Of a stretch of 64,000 nt of DNA, positions 41,925 through 50,236 are shown in pieces. Positions within the stretch are counted from its first letter, which is position 1. Each line of letters opens with the position of its first letter. Below the pieces are notes generated by a model. It had not been told where the DNA came from. It saw only the letters and a program-made list of their open reading frames with translations, and did no database searches. This DNA is from Oryzobacter telluris. Lineage in GTDB: Bacteria > Actinomycetota > Actinomycetes > Actinomycetales > Dermatophilaceae. The translations under genes and the position numbers were made by a program. The stretch covers positions 1 to 64,000 of the forward strand of contig NZ_CP170723.1 of assembly GCF_043099285.1 (NCBI RefSeq). Reading direction: 5' to 3'.

Positions 41925-42752
41925 ATGCCCGAGGGACACACGCTGTTCGCGCTCGCCCGCGACCTCCACGAGGCCTTCGCCGGCTCGCACCCCGAGGTCA
42001 CCAGCCCGCAGGGCAAGTTCGCCGACGGGGCCGCCGAGCTCACCGGCCGCGAGCTCGTCAGCGCCACGTCCCGCGGCAAGCACCTCCTCGTCGAGTTCTC
42101 CGGCGAGCGCTGGCTGCACGTGCACCTCGGCCTCATCGGCACCTTCACCGTCGACGAGCACGAGTGGACCGCCGAGGTCCCCGTCGTCGGGCAGGTGCGG
42201 CTGCGGCTGCGCACCCCGGAGCACGTCGCCGACCTGCGTGGCCCCAACCTGTGCACGGTCATCACCCCGGAGGAGGTCGACGCCGTCCTCGCGCGGCTGG
42301 GTCCCGACCCGCTCCGCCCGGGTGCCGACCCCGACGTCGCGTGGACCCGCATCCACCGCTCCTCGCGCAGCATCGCCGAGCTCCTCATGGACCAGTCGGT
42401 GCTCGCCGGGGTCGGCAACGTCTACCGCTCCGAGGTGCTCTTCCGGCACCGCCTCTCCCCGTTCACCGAGGGCAAGGACCTCAAGCGCGCCTCGTGGCGC
42501 CTCGTCTGGGACGACCTCGTGCGCCTGCTCCCCCTCGGCGTCACCACCGGGCGCATCGTCACGGTCGAGGACCAGGTGCTCGACGTCGAGGCGGCCCTGG
42601 GCCGTGGTGAGGTCCCCCGCCTCACCGAACGCTCGTCGTCGGTCTACAAGCAGGCCGGGATGCCGTGCCCCGCCTGCGGCTCGAGGGTCCGCACCCAGGT
42701 GGTCGCCGGCCGCAACCTGTTCTGGTGCGGCCGCTGCCAGCGCCGCCGCTGA
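41925..42752 (+). CDS. Fpg/Nei-family DNA glycosylase
   Basis: A 275-residue endonuclease VIII-like repair glycosylase/AP lyase. The N-terminal MPEGHT has the catalytic Pro2 and Glu3 (PEGH marks Nei rather than Fpg), Lys52 is in SRGKHLL, the H2TH region includes DQSVLAGVGNVYRSE, and a C-terminal zinc finger has CPACG and CGRC. It removes oxidised bases. TACGCT (41912-41917) ends seven bases before ATG. Divergent from the PadR gene. Confidence 0.93.
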   Translation: MPEGHTLFALARDLHEAFAGSHPEVTSPQGKFADGAAELTGRELVSATSRGKHLLVEFSGERWLHVHLGLIGTFTVDEHEWTAEVPVVGQVRLRLRTPEHVADLRGPNLCTVITPEEVDAVLARLGPDPLRPGADPDVAWTRIHRSSRSIAELLMDQSVLAGVGNVYRSEVLFRHRLSPFTEGKDLKRASWRLVWDDLVRLLPLGVTTGRIVTVEDQVLDVEAALGRGEVPRLTERSSSVYKQAGMPCPACGSRVRTQVVAGRNLFWCGRCQRRR

Positions 42753-42808
42753 CGCCGCGACCGACCCGACCCGTGACAGCCGGCCCGCGCCACTGGTAGG
42801 CAGGGCCG

Positions 42809-43297
42809 GTGAGCAGCGCCACCGACCCCCACGTCCTCCACGACGGTCACCACCCCACGCCCTTCACCGCCGACGAGATCCGCGACGCCAGCCCGGACGG
42901 GCGCACCCTCACCGTCACGACCGCCCCTGCCGGCGCACCCCCGAGCACCGTCCGCATCCGGTACACGGAGGGCGACGCCGCCGGTGCCGTGCAGGTCCGC
43001 ACCCCGCTCGAGGAGGACGGCCGCGAGGGGGAGGCGACGAGCACGGTCGTCACCTGGGCCGCCCTCCAGGGGCACGCCTCCTTCCCCGTCGCCACGACGA
43101 CCCGCGACGAGGTCGACCTCGACCACGAGCTCGGCGCCCTGCACTGCCTGCGCTACACCGCCACCGACGGCGAGGACGTCGACACCTTCTGGTTCGACCT
43201 CGCCCGCCCCGGGATGCCGGTGCGCGTGCAGAGCGCGCGGTCCGGCAGTACCGTCGTGGTGATGACGGTCGTCGCCGACGAGGTCCTCCGCACCTGA
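42809..43297 (+). CDS. hypothetical protein, 162 residues
   Basis: A soluble, acidic, beta-rich protein starting at GTG 42809. It has an opening TPFTADEIRDASPDGRT and a repeated-strand pattern with ALHCLRYTATDGEDVDTFWFD near the end. Similar actinobacterial proteins of unknown function exist in my memory but I cannot name a family. High third-position GC supports coding. It stands alone after the Nei gene. Confidence 0.65.
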   Translation: MSSATDPHVLHDGHHPTPFTADEIRDASPDGRTLTVTTAPAGAPPSTVRIRYTEGDAAGAVQVRTPLEEDGREGEATSTVVTWAALQGHASFPVATTTRDEVDLDHELGALHCLRYTATDGEDVDTFWFDLARPGMPVRVQSARSGSTVVVMTVVADEVLRT

Positions 43298-43646
43298 CCC
43301 CGGCGGCGCCCGCGCCGAAAACCAGTGGCGCGCACCACCCCTCGACCCTCACCCTTGACCACGGACAGCGGGAGGGGAAGCAGTCGCACCGGCGTGCCGG
43401 CACCGCGGCTGCGCGTCGCCCCTTCCGTCCTGGATCCATTGCGCTGGTCACGCAGCCGTTCAGGCATGTCGGGGTTCGAGTCCCCTGGCGCCATCGGCCG
43501 GGTCACGGGAGCCACGGGCCCTGCGGTCCGGAACGCCGCCGACACGGGGTGCTCCGGGCCCCGCCCGCGGCGCTCGCCGGCCGATGGCGTCGCCCGATGT
43601 CCACCGACCACGTCCTGTCCCCGACCGCGCCCGAGGAGGTGCCGTC
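43298..43646. other. intergenic region with a tRNA 3'-end-like remnant
   Basis: No gene is supported in these 349 bases. A weak hairpin CGCGCC/GGCGCG is at 43311-43332. At 43471-43493, GGGG-TTCGAGT-CCCC followed by TGGCGCCA looks like a tRNA T-arm with the 3' acceptor strand, and a possible anticodon-like stem-loop precedes it (43439-43455), but there is no matching 5' acceptor or D-arm. It may be a tRNA fragment left as an attachment-site scar, or chance. Confidence 0.35.
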
Positions 43647-44324
43647 ATGTCCCTCTTCACCCTCACCGTCCCCGCCCGCCACGTCGGGGTCGAGTACCGC
43701 CACGGCCGGTTCGTCGGCGTGCTCGAGGCCGGCCGGCACCCGCGGCGCCTCGGACAGCGCGTCGTCGTCCTCGACCTGCGCGAGTCGCTGCTCACCGTCG
43801 CCCCGCAGGAGGTCCCGACCTCCGAGGGCATCGCGGTCAAGGTGTCGGCGACCGTCCGCTGGGCGGTCTCCGACCCGGTCGCGTTCCTCGAGCGCTCGGG
43901 CGACCCGCTGGCGACCGTCTACCTCGCGACCCAGGTCGCGCTGCGCGACGCGCTCTCCGGCCTCGCGGTCGAGGACGTCGTGACCCGGCGCACGGTCCTG
44001 CCGGCGCAGGCCCTCACCGACGCGGTCGCCGCGGCCGGTGACGCGGTCGGCATCGGTGTCGCCGAGGTCGTCGTCCGCGACGTCATCGTCCCCGCCGAGC
44101 TCCGGCACGCGGCGATGGAGGTCGTCGCGGCCCGCTCGCGCGGCGCGGCCCAGCTGGAGGCCGCCCGGGCCGAGACCGCAGCCCTGCGCTCGCTCGCCAA
44201 CGGCGCGCGCCTGCTCGACGCCCACCCGGCGCTGGCGCGGCTGCGGCTGGTCCAGGCGGCGCCGCACGGCTCGACCCTCGTCCTACGCCTCGGCGCGGAC
44301 GGTCCGGACGCGGCCGGCGACTGA
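43647..44324 (+). CDS. SPFH/Band 7 domain protein
   Basis: A 225-residue Band 7 (slipin/stomatin-like) protein, with VRWAVSDPVAFLE and LRDALSGLAVEDVVTRR in the core and an alanine-rich helical C-terminus. The usual N-terminal membrane hairpin is missing, so it is a short, possibly soluble version. ATG 43647 has GAGGAGG upstream. SPFH proteins scaffold membrane domains or proteases; here the role is unknown. A strong terminator follows. Confidence 0.82.
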   Translation: MSLFTLTVPARHVGVEYRHGRFVGVLEAGRHPRRLGQRVVVLDLRESLLTVAPQEVPTSEGIAVKVSATVRWAVSDPVAFLERSGDPLATVYLATQVALRDALSGLAVEDVVTRRTVLPAQALTDAVAAAGDAVGIGVAEVVVRDVIVPAELRHAAMEVVAARSRGAAQLEAARAETAALRSLANGARLLDAHPALARLRLVQAAPHGSTLVLRLGADGPDAAGD

Positions 44325-44330
44325 CGGCAC

Positions 44331-44367
44331 GGCGGCGCCCCCCACCGGATGGTGGCGGGGCGCCGCC
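44331..44367 (+). terminator. terminator after the SPFH gene
   Basis: An 11-bp stem GGCGGCGCCCC (44331-44341) with GGGGCGCCGCC (44357-44367) and an inner CCACC/GGTGG pairing. Confidence 0.75.
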
Positions 44368-44423
44368 TTCGCCACACCCCGTCGGGAGCGCCCCGACGAC
44401 CCCTGAACAGGGCCTTCGCGCTC

Positions 44424-44547
44424 TGCCGACAGCGAACACGGAACACCCGCACCACGCGCCCGCGTTGACCCCCTCGAGAAGCGCGCCGTCCGGCGACCGG
44501 TCCACTCGCGAAAGCGGGGGGCCGCTCCCAGCCGGCGCGACTAGCAT
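44424..44547 (+). promoter_or_regulatory. clpC upstream region with a ClgR-like box
   Basis: TGCCGACAGCGAAC (44424-44437) fits the core of the ClgR box as I recall it from Corynebacterium (CGCYNANRGCGWWS) except for one base. TAGCAT at 44542-44547 is a possible -10 box, 29 bases before the start codon. ClgR activates clp genes in several actinobacteria, so the site is plausible; the flanking bases fit poorly. Confidence 0.4.
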
Positions 44548-44576
44548 CGAGGAGACTCGACGTCAGGAGAAGCACC

Positions 44577-47087
44577 ATGTTCGAACGGTTCACCGACCGC
44601 GCAAGGCGCGTCGTCGTGCTCGCCCAGGAGGAGGCACGAGGGCTCAACCACAACTACATCGGCACCGAGCACATCCTCCTCGGCCTCATCCACGAGGGCG
44701 AGGGAGTGGCCAGCAAGGCCCTCGAGAGCCTCGGCATCTCGCTGGAGGCCGTCCGCGAGCAGGTGCAGGAGATCATCGGCCAGGGCCAGCAGGCCCCCAC
44801 CGGTCACATCCCGTTCACGCCGCGGGCCAAGAAGGTCCTCGAGCTCAGCCTGCGCGAGGCGCTGCAGCTGGGCCACAACTACATCGGCACCGAGCACATC
44901 CTGCTCGGCCTCATCCGCGAGGGTGAGGGCGTCGCGGCCCAGGTGCTCGTCAAGCTCGGCGCCGACCTCTCGCGCGTGCGCCAGCAGGTCATCCAGCTGA
45001 TCTCGGGCTACCAGGGCGGCAAGGAGGGCTCCTCCGGGGGCTCCGGCGCCACCTCCGGCGGTCCCGCCGAGGGCACCCCGGCCGGCTCGCTGGTCCTCGA
45101 CCAGTTCGGCCGCAACCTCACCTCCGCCGCCCGCGAGGGCAAGCTCGACCCCGTCATCGGGCGCGAGAAGGAGATCGAGCGGGTCATGCAGGTGCTCTCG
45201 CGCCGCACGAAGAACAACCCGGTCCTCATCGGCGAGCCCGGCGTCGGCAAGACCGCCGTCGTCGAGGGCCTGGCCCAGGACATCGTGCGCGGCGAGGTGC
45301 CCGAGACCCTCAAGGACAAGCAGCTCTACACCCTCGACCTCGGCGCGCTCGTCGCCGGCAGCCGCTACCGCGGTGACTTCGAGGAGCGGCTGAAGAAGGT
45401 CCTCAAGGAGATCCGCACCCGCGGCGACATCGTCCTGTTCATCGACGAGATCCACACCCTCGTGGGTGCGGGTGCCGCCGAGGGCGCCATCGACGCCGCG
45501 AGCATCCTCAAGCCGATGCTCGCCCGCGGTGAGCTCCAGGTCATCGGGGCCACCACCCTCGACGAGTACCGCAAGCACATCGAGAAGGACGCCGCGCTCG
45601 AGCGCCGCTTCCAGCCGATCCAGGTCGCCGAGCCCACGCTGGCCCACGCGATCGAGATCCTCAAGGGCCTGCGCGACCGCTACGAGGCGCACCACCGCGT
45701 GTCCATCACCGACGGGGCGCTCGTCGCCGCGGCGAACATGGCCGACCGGTACGTCAACGACCGCTTCCTCCCGGACAAGGCGATCGACCTCATCGACGAG
45801 GCGGGCGCGCGACTGCGCATCCGCCGGATGACGGCGCCGCCGGACCTGCGCGAGTTCGACGAGCGCATCGCGTCCGTCGTGCGCGAGAAGGAGTCGGCGA
45901 TCGACGGGCAGGACTTCGAGAAGGCCGCGCGCCTGCGCGACGACGAGAAGAACCTGCGCGCCGAGAAGTCGCGCCGCGAGGCCGAGTGGAAGTCCGGCGA
46001 CATGGACGTCATCGCCGAGGTCGACGAGGAGCTCATCGCCGAGGTCCTCGCGGCCTCCACGGGCATCCCGGTCTTCAAGCTGACCGAGGAGGAGTCCAGC
46101 CGCCTGCTCCACATGGAGGACGAGCTGCACAAGCGGGTCGTCGGCATGGACGAGGCCATCAAGTCGCTCTCCCAGGCCATCCGCCGCACCCGCGCCGGCC
46201 TGAAGGACCCCCGCCGTCCCGGTGGCTCGTTCATCTTCGCCGGCCCCACGGGCGTCGGGAAGACCGAGCTGGCCAAGACGCTGGCGGAGTTCCTCTTCGG
46301 CGACGAGGACAGCCTCATCCAGCTCGACATGTCCGAGTACAGCGAGAAGCACACCGTCTCGCGGCTCTTCGGCTCGCCTCCCGGCTACGTCGGCTACGAG
46401 GAGGGCGGCCAGCTCACCGAGAAGGTGCGCCGCAAGCCCTTCTCCGTCGTGCTCTTCGACGAGGTCGAGAAGGCCCACCCGGAGATCTTCAACAGCCTGC
46501 TCCAGGTGCTCGAGGACGGCCGCCTCACCGACTCGCAGGGTCGGATGGTCGACTTCAAGAACACCGTCATCATCATGACGACCAACCTGGGCACCCGGGA
46601 CATCTCCAAGGGCTCGCTCGGCTTCTCCGCCGGCCCCGACACCCGCTCGGACTACGACCGGATGAAGGCCAAGGTCATCGACGAGCTCAAGCAGCACTTC
46701 CGCCCGGAGTTCCTCAACCGCGTCGACGACACCATCGTCTTCCCGCAGCTGAGCCGGCCGGAGATCGTGCAGATCGTCGACCTCGAGATCGCCAAGCTCG
46801 ACAAGCGGCTCAAGGACAAGGACATGGGCCTCGAGCTCACGCCCGCGGCCAAGGACCTCCTGGCGATCAAGGGCTACGACCCCGTGCTGGGAGCGCGACC
46901 GCTGCGCCGCACCATCCAGCGCGAGATCGAGGACGTGCTCTCGGAGAAGATCCTCTTCGGCGAGCTGAAGTCCGGCGAGATCGTCGCGATCGACGCCACC
47001 GGCGAGGAGAAGGACGCCACCTTCACCTTCGAGGGCACGCCGCACTCGCGGGCCATCGAGGTGCCGGTCGTCGTCGCCGAGGGCTGA
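44577..47087 (+). CDS. clpC: ATP-dependent Clp protease ATPase subunit ClpC
   Basis: An 836-residue AAA+ unfoldase. Two N-terminal Clp repeats (about residues 4-65 and 79-140), a Gly/Ser linker (148-165), first ATPase domain with Walker A GEPGVGKT at 219-226, a middle domain with UVR-like segment near 441-463, and second ATPase domain with GPTGVGKTE near 556. The LGF loop near residue 681 should dock on ClpP. It feeds substrates to ClpP1P2. ATG 44577 follows AGGAGA. Probably an essential gene, monocistronic. Confidence 0.96.
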   Translation: MFERFTDRARRVVVLAQEEARGLNHNYIGTEHILLGLIHEGEGVASKALESLGISLEAVREQVQEIIGQGQQAPTGHIPFTPRAKKVLELSLREALQLGHNYIGTEHILLGLIREGEGVAAQVLVKLGADLSRVRQQVIQLISGYQGGKEGSSGGSGATSGGPAEGTPAGSLVLDQFGRNLTSAAREGKLDPVIGREKEIERVMQVLSRRTKNNPVLIGEPGVGKTAVVEGLAQDIVRGEVPETLKDKQLYTLDLGALVAGSRYRGDFEERLKKVLKEIRTRGDIVLFIDEIHTLVGAGAAEGAIDAASILKPMLARGELQVIGATTLDEYRKHIEKDAALERRFQPIQVAEPTLAHAIEILKGLRDRYEAHHRVSITDGALVAAANMADRYVNDRFLPDKAIDLIDEAGARLRIRRMTAPPDLREFDERIASVVREKESAIDGQDFEKAARLRDDEKNLRAEKSRREAEWKSGDMDVIAEVDEELIAEVLAASTGIPVFKLTEEESSRLLHMEDELHKRVVGMDEAIKSLSQAIRRTRAGLKDPRRPGGSFIFAGPTGVGKTELAKTLAEFLFGDEDSLIQLDMSEYSEKHTVSRLFGSPPGYVGYEEGGQLTEKVRRKPFSVVLFDEVEKAHPEIFNSLLQVLEDGRLTDSQGRMVDFKNTVIIMTTNLGTRDISKGSLGFSAGPDTRSDYDRMKAKVIDELKQHFRPEFLNRVDDTIVFPQLSRPEIVQIVDLEIAKLDKRLKDKDMGLELTPAAKDLLAIKGYDPVLGARPLRRTIQREIEDVLSEKILFGELKSGEIVAIDATGEEKDATFTFEGTPHSRAIEVPVVVAEG

Positions 47088-47117
47088 TCCCGCGGCAGGG
47101 TTTCCGACTCCGCTCAC

Positions 47118-47150
47118 GAAGGGCCCCGACCACCACGGTCGGGGCCCTTC
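47118..47150 (+). terminator. clpC terminator
   Basis: A perfect 14-bp stem GAAGGGCCCCGACC (47118-47131) and GGTCGGGGCCCTTC (47137-47150) with a five-base loop, 30 bases after the clpC stop. Confidence 0.85.
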
Positions 47151-47232
47151 GGCGTCCCTCCAGAACCGTCCGTCACGACCGTCCCGCAGGTCCCCCACGA
47201 CGACGAACCTGCAGGTGGAGGGCTCGCGGCTC

Positions 47233-47260
47233 TCAGGTAAGTCTGACCAAACCTTTGACA
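47233..47260. promoter_or_regulatory. iron-box-like site next to a TTGACA element
   Basis: TCAGGTAAGTCTGACCAAA (47233-47251) matches 14 of 19 positions of the DtxR/IdeR iron box TTAGGTTAGSCTAACCTAA, keeping the GGT-N7-ACC core. A consensus -35 TTGACA follows at 47255-47260, but no good -10 is seen 16-18 bases downstream. What it would control is unclear: a small RNA in the following hairpin region is one option. Confidence 0.4.
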
Positions 47261-47304
47261 TCCCTTTACCCAACCGCGGCTGGGGGTGGCGCAGACTTGA
47301 GCGT

Positions 47305-47452
47305 GCAAGAGCCTCCGGGGCATCTTGCGCGAGCGGCCCGCCACCACCCCTGCGGTGGCGGGCCGCCACCATCTCCACCTTTCCGGGACGGGAGAGGGTG
47401 GCGGGCCACCGGCCAGCCCCGCACCGCTGTGCTCAACAGCGCGGGGCCGGCT
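47305..47452. other. structured GC-rich intergenic region, mutually exclusive hairpins
   Basis: Hairpin 1: GCAAGAGCC/GGCATCTTGC, 47305-47328. Hairpin 2: a perfect 13-bp stem GCGGCCCGCCACC (47333-47345) and GGTGGCGGGCCGC (47354-47366). Hairpin 3: CCGCCACC (47363-47370) with GGTGGCGG (47397-47404), overlapping the 3' arm of hairpin 2; GGTGGC 47354-47359 can also pair with GCCACC 47365-47370. GGTGGCGGGCC occurs twice (47354 and 47397). A fourth stem CCCCGC/GCGGGG follows within 47410-47452. It could be a small RNA or attenuator; no protein gene is supported in 47151-47580. Confidence 0.45.
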
Positions 47453-47580
47453 CGGGTGTGCCAGCCGGCGGTCCGCCACCCACCGCCCCGACACCGGGCA
47501 CCGCGCCCGCACTGCCTCGCATCGCATCGCATCGCGGGCCACGACCGCGCCGCTCCCCGCCTGCCGACTACGCTCGCCCC

Positions 47581-48096
47581 GTGCCCGCGACCGACCACCC
47601 CGCGCCCGTCATCCGGGCGGCCACGACCGCCGACGTCCGCGCCATCCGGGGCCTCGTCGCGCCCCTGGCCGAGCGCCGGGTGCTGCTGAACAAGGAGGCC
47701 GTGGCGTACTACGAGTCGGTCGGGGACTTCGTCGTCGCCGAGCTCGACGGCGTCGTCGTCGGCTGCGGCGCCGTGCACGTGCTGTGGGAGGACCTCGGCG
47801 AGGTGCGCACCCTCGCCGTCGCCGACACCGCCCTGGGCCACGGCGTCGGCTCGGCCCTGCTCGAGCGCCTCGTGGAGCGGGCCCGCGCCCTCGGGCTGTC
47901 CCGGCTGTTCTGCCTCACCTTCGAGACGTCCTTCTTCGCCCGCCACGGCTTCGAGGTCATCGAGGGCCAGGCGGTGGAGCCCGAGGTCTACCTCGAGCTG
48001 CTGCGCTCGTACGACGAGGGCGTGGCCGAGTTCCTCGACCTCGAGCGGGTCAAGCCGAACACCCTGGGCAACACGAGGATGCTGCGCGTCCTCTGA
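47581..48096 (+). CDS. argA: amino-acid N-acetyltransferase (N-acetylglutamate synthase)
   Basis: A 171-residue GNAT protein closely resembling the actinobacterial short ArgA (Rv2747 type): GCGAVHVLWEDLGEVRTLAV, acetyl-CoA loop GHGVGSALLE, then LTFETSFFARHGF and VKPNTLGNTRML. It makes N-acetylglutamate, the first arginine intermediate. TACGCT (47569-47574) ends six bases before GTG 47581 and no Shine-Dalgarno is present, so leaderless. Convergent with the peptidase gene, with a four-base gap. Confidence 0.9.
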   Translation: MPATDHPAPVIRAATTADVRAIRGLVAPLAERRVLLNKEAVAYYESVGDFVVAELDGVVVGCGAVHVLWEDLGEVRTLAVADTALGHGVGSALLERLVERARALGLSRLFCLTFETSFFARHGFEVIEGQAVEPEVYLELLRSYDEGVAEFLDLERVKPNTLGNTRMLRVL

Positions 48097-48100
48097 GCGC

Positions 48101-50128
48101 TCAGATCGTGCGCTCGGGCGTCCAGTCCGGTGCCACGACGACCCCACCACCGGAGGCGTCGAGCAGCCGCTGCCGCTCCTGTGCCCGGCGGGCGGCCCGC
48201 GCCCGGCGGGAGGTGACCACGAGGCGCGCCAGCAGCAGGCCGCCGGCCAGGAGCACGAAGAGCACGACCGGCAGCGCGAGGCCGACGAGCAGGGACTTGT
48301 CCGCGCGGGCCGTGGCGTCCTTCGCGGCCGCCGTGGCCTCGTCGAGCTTGCCGGCGCCGAGCAGGCCCACGGCCTCGACCGCGCGGCCGTCGACGCCGAG
48401 GATGGCGGCCCCGAGCTCGCTCAGCGGGTCGCGGTCCGTGGACGCGGCCTGCTCGGCCCGGCCCACCTCGGAGACCGCGGTGGCGGCCTTGGGCAGCGAG
48501 GCCGACAGGGCGGCGTACTGCCCCTCCTGGTCGGCCTTCTCGTACGACGCGCGGATGACGTCGGGCACCTCGACGCCCGACCCCTTCGCCGCCTGCTGCA
48601 CGGCCACCGCCTTGGCGCCCAGCGCCGCCACCTTCGCCCGCACGGAGGCAGCGCGCTCGAAGTCCCAGGCCGTCATGGCGTCGCGCAGGCCCTCCGGGGG
48701 CGACCAGACGCCGTCGGCCTCGTCGAGGGCGGCGTACGCGGTGCGCTCCTTGGCCCGCACGGGCAGGCTCTCGCGCTCGTCGTCGGTGAGCGCCCAGCGG
48801 GCGAACACCGTGGACGCGTCCTCCACGCCGGCGCGCGTCTCGAGCAGGTCCAGCCAGCGGGCCCAGGTGGTGCGGCCGCCGTCGGTGTCGCGGGTGCCCT
48901 TCGGGTCGTAGGCCCGCTCCCCACGGATGGCAGCGGCGACGACGGCGGCGAACGCGTCGTCATCGAGGCCGCGGGTCACGTCGCGGGTCGCCAGGTACGA
49001 GGCCGGGTACGCGAAGGACTCGATGTCGCCGGACCGGTCGGAGGCCGAGCCGCCCCACTCGTTGAGCGGCAGCGCGTTCTTCGAGCCGGGCGTGACGCGG
49101 GGGTGGTCCTGGGGCGTGCCGCCGGTGGCCTCGACGGCGCGCTCGGCGACCACCTGGGCCAGCCCCTCGGAGACCCAGCGCTCGGAGAAGCGGTCGCCCT
49201 GGAGCCAGGCGTGCGACAGCTCGTGGTAGATCAGGTCGGCGTCGAGCGCCTCGCCCACGACGATCTCGTCGTCGCTGGGGTCGAACCAGCCGTCGTACCC
49301 GTAGACCGAGGGGGCGGTGTCCTCGCGGATGCGCTCGAGCCCGCCGGGCCACGGCGTGCCGACGAGCTTCTCCAGCGCCGGGATCCCCGTGGTGACGCGG
49401 TCGGCGACGAAGTCGGCCCATTTCGTGTCGTCGCGGAAGCCGCGCAGCACGAGGGCGGTGCCCGCGACCTCCACGGTGCGCTCGTCGGCCTGCTTCGGGT
49501 CGCGCAGCGAGACCACCGCGAAGAAGCCGCCGTCCCCGTCGCTGGACGTCGACCGGTGCGTGGTCGTGCCGCCCTTCTCCGTGGAGGTGAACGCCTCGCT
49601 CGTGGCGTCGAACGACATCGAGGTGGGGGCGACGACCTCCACGGTGTTGCGGCCGTCGTCGCCCACGCCGTACACGGCGAACGAGGCGTACCCGGGCCCG
49701 ACACGGGTGGTGTCCTTCGAGCGCGGCTTCTCGCCCGGCACCTCGAAGGTCAGCTCGATGGTGCGCGAGCGGTTGTACAGCAGGTTCGGGAAGGAGATGC
49801 GGGCCAGCCGGGTCGACGCGTCCTCCGTGCTCTTGACCGAGACCGGGAGGGAGGAGCCGTTGCTGCGCGCCCGGACCTTCTCGGCACCGGCGGGGACCGG
49901 CACGGTGAAGGCGTTGTAGAAGTAGTAGGTGTTCCCCTGGTCGGGGGTGACGTTGCGCAGCTCGATGCGGACGGTCGCCTCGACCGTGGTGCGCTTGGCG
50001 TCGAGGACGTAGCGGCTGGTGGCGCCGGTGGCGAGGCCCTCGTCGGCCAGCGCCGGCTGGGCGAGCAGCACCACGGTGACCGCGAGCGCGGTGACCCAGG
50101 GCGCGCGTCGCCTCGTCGTGTCCCCCAC
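48101..50128 (-). CDS. membrane-anchored zinc metallopeptidase-like protein (HExxH)
   Basis: A 675-residue surface protein. Signal peptide at 1-28 (cleavage after QPALA), an N-terminal beta-rich domain, then a gluzincin-type site: His302-Glu303-x-x-His306 (HELSH) and Glu321 in WVSEGLAQ, as in M1-like peptidases. A helical region (about 490-600) leads to one membrane helix near 609-632 and a basic cytoplasmic tail. It should stand outside the cell with the C-terminus inside. Substrate unknown. Start GTG or ATG at 50128 chosen because the signal peptide follows at once. Confidence 0.8.
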   Translation of the reverse strand: MGDTTRRRAPWVTALAVTVVLLAQPALADEGLATGATSRYVLDAKRTTVEATVRIELRNVTPDQGNTYYFYNAFTVPVPAGAEKVRARSNGSSLPVSVKSTEDASTRLARISFPNLLYNRSRTIELTFEVPGEKPRSKDTTRVGPGYASFAVYGVGDDGRNTVEVVAPTSMSFDATSEAFTSTEKGGTTTHRSTSSDGDGGFFAVVSLRDPKQADERTVEVAGTALVLRGFRDDTKWADFVADRVTTGIPALEKLVGTPWPGGLERIREDTAPSVYGYDGWFDPSDDEIVVGEALDADLIYHELSHAWLQGDRFSERWVSEGLAQVVAERAVEATGGTPQDHPRVTPGSKNALPLNEWGGSASDRSGDIESFAYPASYLATRDVTRGLDDDAFAAVVAAAIRGERAYDPKGTRDTDGGRTTWARWLDLLETRAGVEDASTVFARWALTDDERESLPVRAKERTAYAALDEADGVWSPPEGLRDAMTAWDFERAASVRAKVAALGAKAVAVQQAAKGSGVEVPDVIRASYEKADQEGQYAALSASLPKAATAVSEVGRAEQAASTDRDPLSELGAAILGVDGRAVEAVGLLGAGKLDEATAAAKDATARADKSLLVGLALPVVLFVLLAGGLLLARLVVTSRRARAARRAQERQRLLDASGGGVVVAPDWTPERTI

Positions 50129-50236
50129 GATGTCCGTTCCTCCAGCTCGTCCGCCGCGCGCCGGCCGCGGCGTGCTGGGACAAGGGTAAGCCGGGAGGGC
50201 TCGCGGGGGCAGGGACTCTCGGGGACCGGGCCGGGC

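Noticed and set aside
43420..43493. Complete tRNA gene
   Set aside because: No 5' acceptor strand or D-arm pairs with the T-arm-like 3' half.
47305..47366. 6C-type actinobacterial small RNA
   Set aside because: The two hairpin loops lack the pair of six-cytosine runs that define that class.
44541..47378. 945-codon open frame antisense to clpC
   Set aside because: It mirrors clpC codons, has no domain, and clpC on the other strand is certain. High GC leaves antisense frames open.
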